Assembly: GCF_003952505.1 (NCBI RefSeq)
Contig: NZ_CP034450.1
Span: 310,001 to 374,000 of the forward strand
From: Mesorhizobium sp. M4B.F.Ca.ET.058.02.1.1
GTDB lineage: Bacteria > Pseudomonadota > Alphaproteobacteria > Rhizobiales > Rhizobiaceae
Length of the DNA stretch: 64,000 bases
Direction of reading: 5' to 3'
The translations under genes were made by a program, and so were the position numbers. Positions within the stretch are counted from its first letter, which is position 1, and each line of letters starts with the position of its first letter. The notes under the pieces were generated by a model. That model was not told the DNA's origin and did not search any database. It was given only the letters and a program-made list of their open reading frames with translations. This document shows, in pieces, positions 34,370-41,652 of the stretch.

Positions 34370-35320
34370 ATGTCTCCGCTCACCGAAACCGTCCTCTTCG
34401 TCTTCAGCCTCGTCGCGCTCGGCTACCTTGCCGGCTTCACCGGCTATCTGAAGCCGGCGAGCGGCGAGGGCATCTCCGAATTCGCCATCAACGTGGCGAT
34501 GCCGCTGCTTCTGTTCCAAACGATGGTGAAGTCCGACTTCCACGGCGTGGCGCCATGGTCGCTGTGGGGCGCCTATTTCACGGCGGTCGCGATCACCTGG
34601 GCGGTGGGGCATCTCGTCACCACGCGGGTCTTCGGCAGGGATTCGCGCACGGGCATCGTCGGCGGCGTGTCGTCTGGCTATTCCAACATCGTCCTGCTCG
34701 GCGCGCCCTTCATCCTCGGCATATTCGGACCGAGCGGCTTCGAGGTCCTGTCGCTGCTGGTCTCCGTCCACCTGCCGGTCACGATGATGGCCTCGATCGT
34801 CCTGTTCGAGATGTTCGGCCGCGGCGCCGGCGAGCCCGCGCATCCGCTGCGTGTCGTCACCAGCTTCCTCAGGCGGCTGTTCCTCAATCCGCTGATCATC
34901 GGCATACTCGCCGGACTTGCCTTCCGCCTGAGCGGCGCGCCGCTGCCGGAGCTCGTCTCGCGTGTGGTCGATGCCCTGGCGGATACCGCCGGGCCGGTGG
35001 CGCTGTTCGCCATGGGGCTCAGCCTGCGCCGCTTCGGCATCTCCGGCAACATCCGGCCGGCGCTGGCGCTGTCGGCGCTGAAACTGTTCCTGATGCCGGG
35101 GCTAGTGCTTGGCCTGGTCTGGGTGCTTGGCCTGCCGCCGCTGACGGCCAAGGTGGCGGTGGTGGCGGCGGCTCTGCCCTCGGGCATCAATTCCTACCTG
35201 ATCGCCGTCCAGTTCAACACCGGCCAGGCGCTGGCGTCGAACCAGATAACCATCGCGACGGCGAGCGCGGTGGTGACCACGTCCTTCTGGCTGACGGTGG
35301 TTCTCCACGTCTTCGGATAG
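34370..35320 (+). CDS. AEC family (auxin efflux carrier-like) transporter
   Basis: A 316-residue protein with about ten membrane helices and the AEC patterns YLKPASGEGISEFAINVAMPLLLF near the N-terminus and VAAALPSGINSYLIAVQF near the C-terminus. Bacterial members carry small organic acids such as malate; the substrate here is not known. The ATG at 34370 is used, as sequence before it in frame does not look like coding. It is divergent from the caspase/TPR gene across about 140 bp. Confidence 0.87.
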   Translation: MSPLTETVLFVFSLVALGYLAGFTGYLKPASGEGISEFAINVAMPLLLFQTMVKSDFHGVAPWSLWGAYFTAVAITWAVGHLVTTRVFGRDSRTGIVGGVSSGYSNIVLLGAPFILGIFGPSGFEVLSLLVSVHLPVTMMASIVLFEMFGRGAGEPAHPLRVVTSFLRRLFLNPLIIGILAGLAFRLSGAPLPELVSRVVDALADTAGPVALFAMGLSLRRFGISGNIRPALALSALKLFLMPGLVLGLVWVLGLPPLTAKVAVVAAALPSGINSYLIAVQFNTGQALASNQITIATASAVVTTSFWLTVVLHVFG

Positions 35321-35495
35321 GGGAGCGGCCGGCCAACTCTCGCCTTTGCTGGTCCAACCCCTATATGCCATCTTGCGATTGCTTGCCGGCCTTTCCCTAG
35401 GTTAAGAGCAGTGGCTCCAGCGTGCGGACATCGCGCACGCGCATTGAAGATATCCAGAAAAACGGCCGATCAGCGCGCCGAACGGAGGCCAGACC

Positions 35496-36953
35496 ATGCT
35501 TCAGAAAACCAGCCATTTCATGCGCCAGGCCAATCTCATCAACGGTGAATGGGTGCAGGCCGACAGCGGCCAGACGGTCGACGTCAACAATCCGGCCACC
35601 GGCCTCAAGATCGGCACCGTGCCGAAGGCCGGCAGGGCCGAGACGCGCCGCGCCATCGAGGCCGCCGAGGAAGCCTTCAAGAGCTGGCGCAAGACCACCG
35701 CGCTCGAGCGCTCGAAGCTTTTGCGCAAGCTGCACGACGCGATGATGGACAATCAGGACGTGCTCGCGGAACTCTTGACCATAGAGCAGGGCAAGTCGCT
35801 GTTTGAATCGAAGGGCGAGATCGGCTCGGCCGCCGCCTACATACTGTGGTTCGCCGAGGAAGGCCGGCGCACCTACGGCGACATCGTGCCGTCGCCCTGG
35901 GGCGACCGCCGCATCCTGGTGACCAAGGAGCCGGTCGGCGTCATCGCCGCCATCACGCCGTGGAACTTCCCGTCCTCGATGCTCGCCCGCAAGCTCGGCC
36001 CGGCGCTCGCCGCGGGCTGCACCGCGGTGGTCAAGCCGGCCTCGCAGACGCCGTATTCGGGCCTCGCCTGGGGCGCGCTTGCCGAGGAGGTCGGCTTCCC
36101 CAAGGGCGTCATCAACATCCTGACCGGTTCGGCCGCCGAGATCGGCGACGAGATCTGCGCCAACCCGCTGGTCAAGAAGATCACCTTCACCGGCTCGACC
36201 GAAGTCGGCAAGATCCTGATCCAGAAGTCGTCCGTGACGGTCAAGAAAGTGTCGATGGAGCTCGGCGGCAATGCGCCGTTCATCGTCTTCGACGACGCCG
36301 ACATCGACCGCGCCGTCACCGGCGCCATCACCGCCAAATACCGCAATTCCGGCCAGACCTGCGTGTGCACCAACCGCTTCCTCGTGCAGGCCGGCGTCTA
36401 CGACAAGTTCGTCGAGAAGCTGGCCGCGGCAAGCAACAATCTGAAGGTCGGGTCCGGCCTTGAAGAGGGTGTGCAGCAGGGACCGCTGATCGACGACAAG
36501 GCGGTCGAGAAGGTCGAGGAACTGATCGCCGACGCCACGTCGAAGGGCGGCAAGGTGGTGGCCGGCGGCAAGCGCCATGCACTCGGCGGTTCGTTCTTCC
36601 AGCCGACGGTGATCGCCAATGCCACGCCGACGATGCGCTTCATGAAGGAAGAGATCTTCGGCCCGGTCGCTCCGGTGTTCAAGTTCGAGACCGAGGAAGA
36701 GGCGATCGCGCTCGCCAACGACACCGAATTCGGCCTCGCCTGCTATTTCTACACCGGCGATCTCGGCCGCGCATTCCGCGTCATGGAAGGGCTGAAATAC
36801 GGCATGGTCGGTGTCAATGAGGGCCTGATCACCACACCGGAAGCGCCGTTCGGCGGCGTCAAGGAATCCGGTCTCGGCAAGGAAGGCGGACATCAGGGTA
36901 TCGAGGACTATCTCGACACCAAATATGTCTGCATCGGCGGCCTCGGCCTCTGA
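35496..36953 (+). CDS. gabD: NAD(P)-dependent succinate-semialdehyde dehydrogenase
   Basis: A 485-residue aldehyde dehydrogenase closest in pattern to GabD. General base Glu255 lies in SMELGGNAPFIVFDDAD and nucleophile Cys289 in NSGQTCVCTNR; the ending GGVKESGLGKEGGHQGIEDYL is typical of GabD. It oxidises succinate semialdehyde to succinate in GABA breakdown. GGAGG lies 8 bp before the start. No gabT is adjacent, so it appears to be a single-gene unit closed by the terminator at 36962. Confidence 0.9.
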   Translation: MLQKTSHFMRQANLINGEWVQADSGQTVDVNNPATGLKIGTVPKAGRAETRRAIEAAEEAFKSWRKTTALERSKLLRKLHDAMMDNQDVLAELLTIEQGKSLFESKGEIGSAAAYILWFAEEGRRTYGDIVPSPWGDRRILVTKEPVGVIAAITPWNFPSSMLARKLGPALAAGCTAVVKPASQTPYSGLAWGALAEEVGFPKGVINILTGSAAEIGDEICANPLVKKITFTGSTEVGKILIQKSSVTVKKVSMELGGNAPFIVFDDADIDRAVTGAITAKYRNSGQTCVCTNRFLVQAGVYDKFVEKLAAASNNLKVGSGLEEGVQQGPLIDDKAVEKVEELIADATSKGGKVVAGGKRHALGGSFFQPTVIANATPTMRFMKEEIFGPVAPVFKFETEEEAIALANDTEFGLACYFYTGDLGRAFRVMEGLKYGMVGVNEGLITTPEAPFGGVKESGLGKEGGHQGIEDYLDTKYVCIGGLGL

Positions 36954-36961
36954 CAGCAAAC

Positions 36962-36990
36962 GGAAGGGCAGGCGCAAGGCCTGCCTTTCC
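36962..36990 (+). terminator. Terminator after gabD
   Basis: A 12-bp stem (GGAAGGGCAGGC with GCCTGCCTTTCC, one G-T pair) and a 5-base loop, 9 bp after the gabD stop. The 3' side contains TTTCC but no long T tract. Confidence 0.75.
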
Positions 36991-37049
36991 CATAATCCAA
37001 CCCGGCCGGGACCGGCTGAGTCGACAGATCAACGAACTGACTTTCGGGC

Positions 37050-38078
37050 ATGACGATGAAGGACGGCGAAGTCTTCGGCACGACGCAGGCGGGCGAACCC
37101 GTGCGCCGTTTCACCATTCGCGGCGGCGGCCTCACCGCCAACATCATCGGGCTTGGCGCCATCGTCCAGGATCTGCGGCTTGCCGGCCACGACGCGCCGC
37201 TGGTGCTGGGCTACGACCGTTTCGAGCCCTATGAGACCGACAGGGCCTTCTTCGGCGCCGTGGTCGGCCGCTTCGCCAACCGCATCCGCGATGGCCGCTT
37301 CACCATCGCCGGCAAGCGCTACCAGACAGAGCGCAACTTCCTCGACAAGCACACGCTGCATGGCGGCTCGGAAGGCTATTTCCACCGTCCGTGGACGGTC
37401 TCGCTGCATGGCCGGGATTTCGTCACGCTGACCTTGCATGACGCTGACGGCACGATGGGCTTTCCCGGCGCGCTCGACGTAACCTGCACCTACCGGCTCA
37501 AAATCCCCGGCACGCTCAGCGTCGAACTGACCGCCACGACCTCCGAGGAGCCGACGCTGTGCAATCTCGCGCAGCACTCTTACTTTAACCTCGACGACGG
37601 CGGCGCCGGCGATATCCTCGACCATCGGCTGATGCTCAATGCCGGCGCCTACACGCCGGTCGATGCGGAGATGATCCCGACGGGCGTGGTGAAGCCGGTC
37701 GACGACACGCCGTTCGACTTCCGCCAGGCGCGGGCATTGCGCATGGAGAGCGAGGGCGAGCAGCTTCCCTACGACCTGAACTTCTGCCTCGCCTCCACGC
37801 ACGGGCCGCTCAAGCAGGCCGCCTGGGCGCAAGGCGCCTCATCGGGCGTCGAGATGGAGGTCTGGACCACGGAACCCGGTCTGCAGCTCTATACCGGCCA
37901 GTATCTGGCGCCGTCCTCGGCAGGGCTGGAGGGGCGTCAGTACAGGGCCTATTCAGGCCTCTGCCTGGAGGCGCAGGTCTGGCCGGACGCGCCGAACCGG
38001 CCCTATTTCCCGCAGGCCACGCTGTGGCCGGGGCAGATCTATCATCAGGTGACGGAATATCGGTTCCGGCTACCTTAA
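37050..38078 (+). CDS. galM: Aldose 1-epimerase (galactose mutarotase)
   Basis: A 342-residue enzyme that interconverts alpha and beta anomers of aldoses. The catalytic histidine lies in NLAQHSYFNLDD (about residue 176), an earlier histidine in KHTLHGGSEGY (His108 region), and the catalytic glutamate in GLCLEAQVWPDAPN near residue 308. Length and order match bacterial GalM. It converges with the sugar kinase gene, the two being separated by a large hairpin. Confidence 0.93.
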   Translation: MTMKDGEVFGTTQAGEPVRRFTIRGGGLTANIIGLGAIVQDLRLAGHDAPLVLGYDRFEPYETDRAFFGAVVGRFANRIRDGRFTIAGKRYQTERNFLDKHTLHGGSEGYFHRPWTVSLHGRDFVTLTLHDADGTMGFPGALDVTCTYRLKIPGTLSVELTATTSEEPTLCNLAQHSYFNLDDGGAGDILDHRLMLNAGAYTPVDAEMIPTGVVKPVDDTPFDFRQARALRMESEGEQLPYDLNFCLASTHGPLKQAAWAQGASSGVEMEVWTTEPGLQLYTGQYLAPSSAGLEGRQYRAYSGLCLEAQVWPDAPNRPYFPQATLWPGQIYHQVTEYRFRLP

Positions 38079-38090
38079 GCGTGCCGATAT

Positions 38091-38229
38091 TCAGGTGAGG
38101 CCGGCCTGCGAACGCTGGTTTTCTGCGCTTCCGCTGCTCACGTACTCGAGTACGCTCCGCTCCGGTTCTCGAAAACCACCGTTTTGGTCGCTTCGCGCCC
38201 GTCTTCGACTCCGACTCGGCCTGACCTGA
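38091..38229. repeat. Long nested palindrome between convergent genes
   Basis: Outer arms TCAGGTGAGGCCG (38091-38103) and CGGCCTGACCTGA (38217-38229) pair at 12 of 13 bases. Inside, GGTTTTC (38117-38123) pairs with GAAAACC (38171-38177), and the centre holds the perfect 12-bp palindrome GTACTCGAGTAC at 38142. It can fold into one long hairpin and probably ends both galM and the sugar kinase transcript. It looks like a dispersed intergenic element. Confidence 0.75.
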
Positions 38230-38266
38230 GTCTCAATACACCTTAGCTAGTTGCCGAACGCTGCTC

Positions 38267-39166
38267 TCAGCGTTTCAAATGGCGCCAGGGCGCCGCGCAC
38301 CTGCACGACCGCGGCGGCAACGCGATGCGCGCGCAGCGCCGCGTCGGCGGGGCATGACCGGCAAGCCGGGCGGCGAGATAGCCGCCATTGAAGGAATCGC
38401 CGGCACCGGTGGTATCGACTGGCGTCGCGACATGCACGGCCGGAACCGGCTGGAAGGCACCCTTGACGGCGATCAGCGCCGCGTCCTCGCCATTCTTGAC
38501 GACGACCTCGCCGACAAGTCGGCCGAGCCGGCCGGCGGTCACCTGTGGTGTCGCATCGCCAAACAGCATCTGCTCATCGGGAAAGGTCGGCAGCGCGATG
38601 TCGGTGACGGCAAGTGCTTCGGTGATTGCCGCTTGCGCCTCCTCGCGGCTGCGCCAGAGCAGCGGCCGGTAGTTGGGGTCGAATGCGACGCGCGAACCAG
38701 CCGCCCGCGCCTTGGCCACCGCATTGAGCAATGTCTTGCGCGAAGCCTCCTCTAGAATTGCCAAAGTGATTCCGGAAAAATAGACCAGCGCCTGGTTTTC
38801 AAGGCTTTTTGCCAAGGCGCCAGGGTCCGAAGCCAGTTGCCTGGCGGCGGCGTCGGCGCGCCAGTAGGTGAAGGCGCGTTCGGCGCCGGTCAGCGTGATG
38901 GCGTAAAGGCCTGGTCGGGCGCCTGGAATGACAGGGCTTTGGCCGATGCCGATGCCGTTTTCGGCGAAGAAGGCGATCTGCCCTTGCGAGAACGGGTCGT
39001 CGCCGAAGGCCGAGACATAAGTCGCCGGCCGCTCGCCGCTCAGCGCATGCAGCGCCCACAGCATGTTGAACGTGTCGCCGGCAAAGCCCATGCGCCAGTT
39101 CGGTCCCGCCTGGCCCGACAGTTCGAGCATGCACTCGCCGATCGAGGCGACGCCATTTGCAGCCAT
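38267..39166 (-). CDS. PfkB family sugar kinase (2-keto-3-deoxygluconate kinase-like), C-terminus frameshifted
   Basis: A 299-residue ORF. The N-terminus (ASIGECMLELSGQ, then GFAGDTFNMLWAL) and the PfkB signature DTTGAGDSFNGGYLAARL place it with 2-keto-3-deoxygluconate kinases of the Entner-Doudoroff type. After LAGHAP the frame turns into an Arg/Cys/Pro-rich tail (TRRCARIALPPRS) unlike the family. Adding one base in the C4 run (genomic GGGG, 38349-38352) restores a tail ADAALRAHRVAAAVVQVRGA ending at a TAG at 38247-38249. So the gene is one base short there, by mutation or sequencing error. The catalytic Asp region is upstream of the shift, so activity may survive. Confidence 0.87.
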   Translation of the reverse strand: MAANGVASIGECMLELSGQAGPNWRMGFAGDTFNMLWALHALSGERPATYVSAFGDDPFSQGQIAFFAENGIGIGQSPVIPGARPGLYAITLTGAERAFTYWRADAAARQLASDPGALAKSLENQALVYFSGITLAILEEASRKTLLNAVAKARAAGSRVAFDPNYRPLLWRSREEAQAAITEALAVTDIALPTFPDEQMLFGDATPQVTAGRLGRLVGEVVVKNGEDAALIAVKGAFQPVPAVHVATPVDTTGAGDSFNGGYLAARLAGHAPPTRRCARIALPPRSCRCAAPWRHLKR

Positions 39167-39329
39167 CTATCTGTCTCCCCGTGCATGTCGCGCAAAAGTG
39201 TCTAGCGTTTTGGGGATGACGACATGCACAAACCAACGAGGTGCTGCTGTAGCTTTTTGCGATGGGCAACGCCATGCTTGGCGGCTGCGGTTTTTTGCGT
39301 CAGAAGCGGTTTCCCACAGTCGCGGCGGG

Positions 39330-39818
39330 ATGCGATCCGCCCGCTGGAACGTTGTCTTTGGAAAAGGAACCGGTTTGGCATCCCTATGGCGTTATCTTCT
39401 CGTGGGTCTTGGTCTGGCCGCCTTGCTGGCAGGTGTCCTTGCGATCGTCTATCTGACCGCTCCGCAAACGGCGTCGGGCCCCGATACGTCGCGCTCGAAG
39501 ACCTCGGCAAACGGGCTGTTCGTTGCCAGCTTCCAGCCGGAGCGGGATGTGGTCCGGCAGGGCGAATTGCAGGCTTGGCTGCTGACGCTGAAGACAGTCA
39601 AGGGCGATCCGGTGGAGGGAGCGGCGATTGCCGTTTCCGGCGGCATGCCGCAGCACAATCACGGCCTGCCGACCAGCCCGCAGGCGACCGACTATCTCGG
39701 CGAAGGACGCTATCGCATCGATGGGCTGAAATTCACGATGAGCGGCTGGTGGCAACTGCGCTTGGCCATTTCGGCGGCGGCCGGTTCAGATACGGTCGTC
39801 TTCAACGTGGTGTTGTGA
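39330..39818 (+). CDS. FixH/YtkA-like membrane-anchored protein
   Basis: About 162 residues: one membrane helix (YLLVGLGLAALLAGVLAIVYLTA) followed by a periplasmic beta-sandwich with the pattern GGMPQHNHGLPTSPQ and SGWWQLRLAISA seen in FixH- and YtkA-like domains. The His-Met rich loop may bind copper or heme-enzyme partners. The start is uncertain: the ATG at 39330 is used here, but a TTG at 39375 has the better ribosome site (AAAAGGAAC). It lies 7 bp before the diheme peroxidase gene, so the two act together. Confidence 0.7.
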   Translation: MRSARWNVVFGKGTGLASLWRYLLVGLGLAALLAGVLAIVYLTAPQTASGPDTSRSKTSANGLFVASFQPERDVVRQGELQAWLLTLKTVKGDPVEGAAIAVSGGMPQHNHGLPTSPQATDYLGEGRYRIDGLKFTMSGWWQLRLAISAAAGSDTVVFNVVL

Positions 39819-39825
39819 GCGGTCG

Positions 39826-41034
39826 ATGAGGCGCCTCCTGCGAGTCCTGCCTCTCGTCGCACTGGTCGCCATGGCGCTGCTTGCCGGCTGCGGCAAGCCG
39901 CAGGTTTCCGATGCCGAGAAGAAGGTCATTGCCTCGCTGGCGCTGAACACGCTGCCGCCGCTGAAGCCCGACACCACCAATCGCTTCGCCGATGTGCCGG
40001 CGGCCGCGGCCCTGGGCTCGACGCTGTTCTTCGACCAGGGCATGAGCCGCGACGGCACCGTGTCCTGCTCGACTTGCCACAAGATCGATCGCCAGTTCCA
40101 GGACGACCTGCCGCAAGCGGTCGGCATCGGCCGCACCAACCGACGCACCATGCCGCTGGCAGGCGTGGCGCGCGATCCCTGGTTCTTCTGGGACGGGCGG
40201 CGCGACAGCCTGTGGGCGCAGGCGTTGACGCCGCTCGAAAACCCGCTCGAGCATGGCGGAAACCGCGCCGCTTTCGCGCATTACATCAAGAAACGCTTCG
40301 GCGAGCGCTACGAGCGCATCTTCGGGCCGCTGCCCGATCTCTCCACTGTGCCCGCCAATGCCAGCCCGCTCGGCACGGATGCGGAGAAGGCGGCCTGGGC
40401 CGCCATGCCCGTCAGCAAGGTCGAGGACGTCAACCGCGTCTTTGCCAATATCGGCAAGGCGATCGGCGCTTTCGAGCGGTCGATCGAGCCGCCGCAGACG
40501 CGCTTCGACCGTTTCGCCATCGATCTGGCATCTGGCGCCGAGCCACAAGGGGACGACGCCCTGTCGCCCGAAGAGATGCTTGGGCTGAGACTGTTCATCG
40601 GCAAGGCTAATTGCGTGACCTGCCACAATGGCCCGCGTTTCACTGACAACTCTTTCCACAATACCGGCGTGCCGCCGGTCAAGGACCTGCCGCCGGATCG
40701 CGGCCGCATCGATGCCGTGGTGCAGGTCGAGGCCGATCCGTTCAACTGCTTAGGCAAGTTCCGCGACGGCGACGACAACGCGTGCCGCGAGCTGCGCTTC
40801 ATGGTGAAGGGCGGGCCGGACCTGGTGCGCGCCTACAAGACGCCGTCGCTCCGAGGCGCCGCTGCGCGCGCGCCCTACATGCATGCCGGACAGTTTGCGT
40901 CGCTCGAAGAGGTGGTCGAGCATTATTCGAAGGCGCCGGCGAGCGTCGAAGGTGTTTCCGAGGTCCACCCCGTCGAGCTTTCAGACCGCGAGCGCGCGGC
41001 GCTGGTGGCGTTCCTGAAGACGCTGTCAGAATGA
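39826..41034 (+). CDS. Diheme cytochrome c peroxidase / MauG family lipoprotein
   Basis: A 402-residue protein with a lipoprotein signal (MRRLLRVLPLVALVAMALLAGC, lipobox LAGC) and two c-type heme sites, CSTCH (81-85) and CVTCH (263-267), in the spacing of bacterial diheme peroxidases. It either reduces hydrogen peroxide in the periplasm or, as MauG-like enzymes do, oxidises a protein partner. The FixH-like gene directly upstream (7 bp) is its probable partner. It converges on the lrp gene with a 1-bp gap. Confidence 0.9.
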   Translation: MRRLLRVLPLVALVAMALLAGCGKPQVSDAEKKVIASLALNTLPPLKPDTTNRFADVPAAAALGSTLFFDQGMSRDGTVSCSTCHKIDRQFQDDLPQAVGIGRTNRRTMPLAGVARDPWFFWDGRRDSLWAQALTPLENPLEHGGNRAAFAHYIKKRFGERYERIFGPLPDLSTVPANASPLGTDAEKAAWAAMPVSKVEDVNRVFANIGKAIGAFERSIEPPQTRFDRFAIDLASGAEPQGDDALSPEEMLGLRLFIGKANCVTCHNGPRFTDNSFHNTGVPPVKDLPPDRGRIDAVVQVEADPFNCLGKFRDGDDNACRELRFMVKGGPDLVRAYKTPSLRGAAARAPYMHAGQFASLEEVVEHYSKAPASVEGVSEVHPVELSDRERAALVAFLKTLSE

Positions 41035-41035
41035 G

Positions 41036-41497
41036 CTAGCGGTCCTTGACCGTCTCCATCGCCACGAAGGTGGAAGTCTGGGCGACATGGGGAAGCGCCG
41101 AAATGCGCTCGCCCAGCACCCGGCGGTAGGCGGCGATGTCGGTGGTGCGGACCTTCAACAGATAGTCGAAGCTCGACGCCATCATATGACATTGCTCGAT
41201 CTCCGGCACCGCCTGCACGGCGCGGTTGAAGGCGTCGAGCGCGGCCGAGCGGGTGTCCGACAATTTCACCTGGACGAACGCGACATGGCCTTCTCCCATG
41301 CGCTCGCGATCGATGATCGCCTGGTAACCCCTGATGTAACCGTCCTTCTCCAGGCGCTTGACGCGCGCCTGCACCGGCGTCTTCGACAGGCCGACCTTGC
41401 CGGCCAGCTCAGACATGGAAAGCCGCCCGTCGCGCGCCAGTGCCGAAAGGATGTTGCGGTCGATGCGGTCCAATTGGTCTTCGATGATCGAATTCAC
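41036..41497 (-). CDS. putR: Lrp/AsnC family regulator, probable proline-catabolism activator
   Basis: A 153-residue regulator with an N-terminal helix-turn-helix (LDRIDRNILSALARDGRLSMSELAGKVGLSKT) and a C-terminal RAM ligand domain. It is transcribed divergently from putA with 155 bp between the starts. In alphaproteobacteria with this layout the Lrp-type protein (PutR) activates putA in response to proline; the name here rests on that synteny. Confidence 0.88.
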   Translation of the reverse strand: MNSIIEDQLDRIDRNILSALARDGRLSMSELAGKVGLSKTPVQARVKRLEKDGYIRGYQAIIDRERMGEGHVAFVQVKLSDTRSAALDAFNRAVQAVPEIEQCHMMASSFDYLLKVRTTDIAAYRRVLGERISALPHVAQTSTFVAMETVKDR

Positions 41498-41531
41498 AGT
41501 CTAAATGGCGAGAAGGTCGCGGCAGATCATA

Positions 41532-41543
41532 GTTCATTGGAAC
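41532..41543. promoter_or_regulatory. Candidate operator in the putR-putA intergenic region
   Basis: A 12-bp inverted repeat GTTC-ATTG-GAAC sits between the divergent lrp and putA starts, about 35 bp upstream of lrp and 110 bp upstream of putA. It is the most symmetrical sequence in the gap; no binding evidence exists. Confidence 0.35.
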
Positions 41544-41652
41544 TGGCATGTCGATTTCTTTGGACCGACCGAAAACGGCAATTGTGCTAGCTTGCGCCAT
41601 TCGGTCCGGTGACCGCCGGCCCGCTCCCTTAAGCTCGCTAGATAGGACAGCC

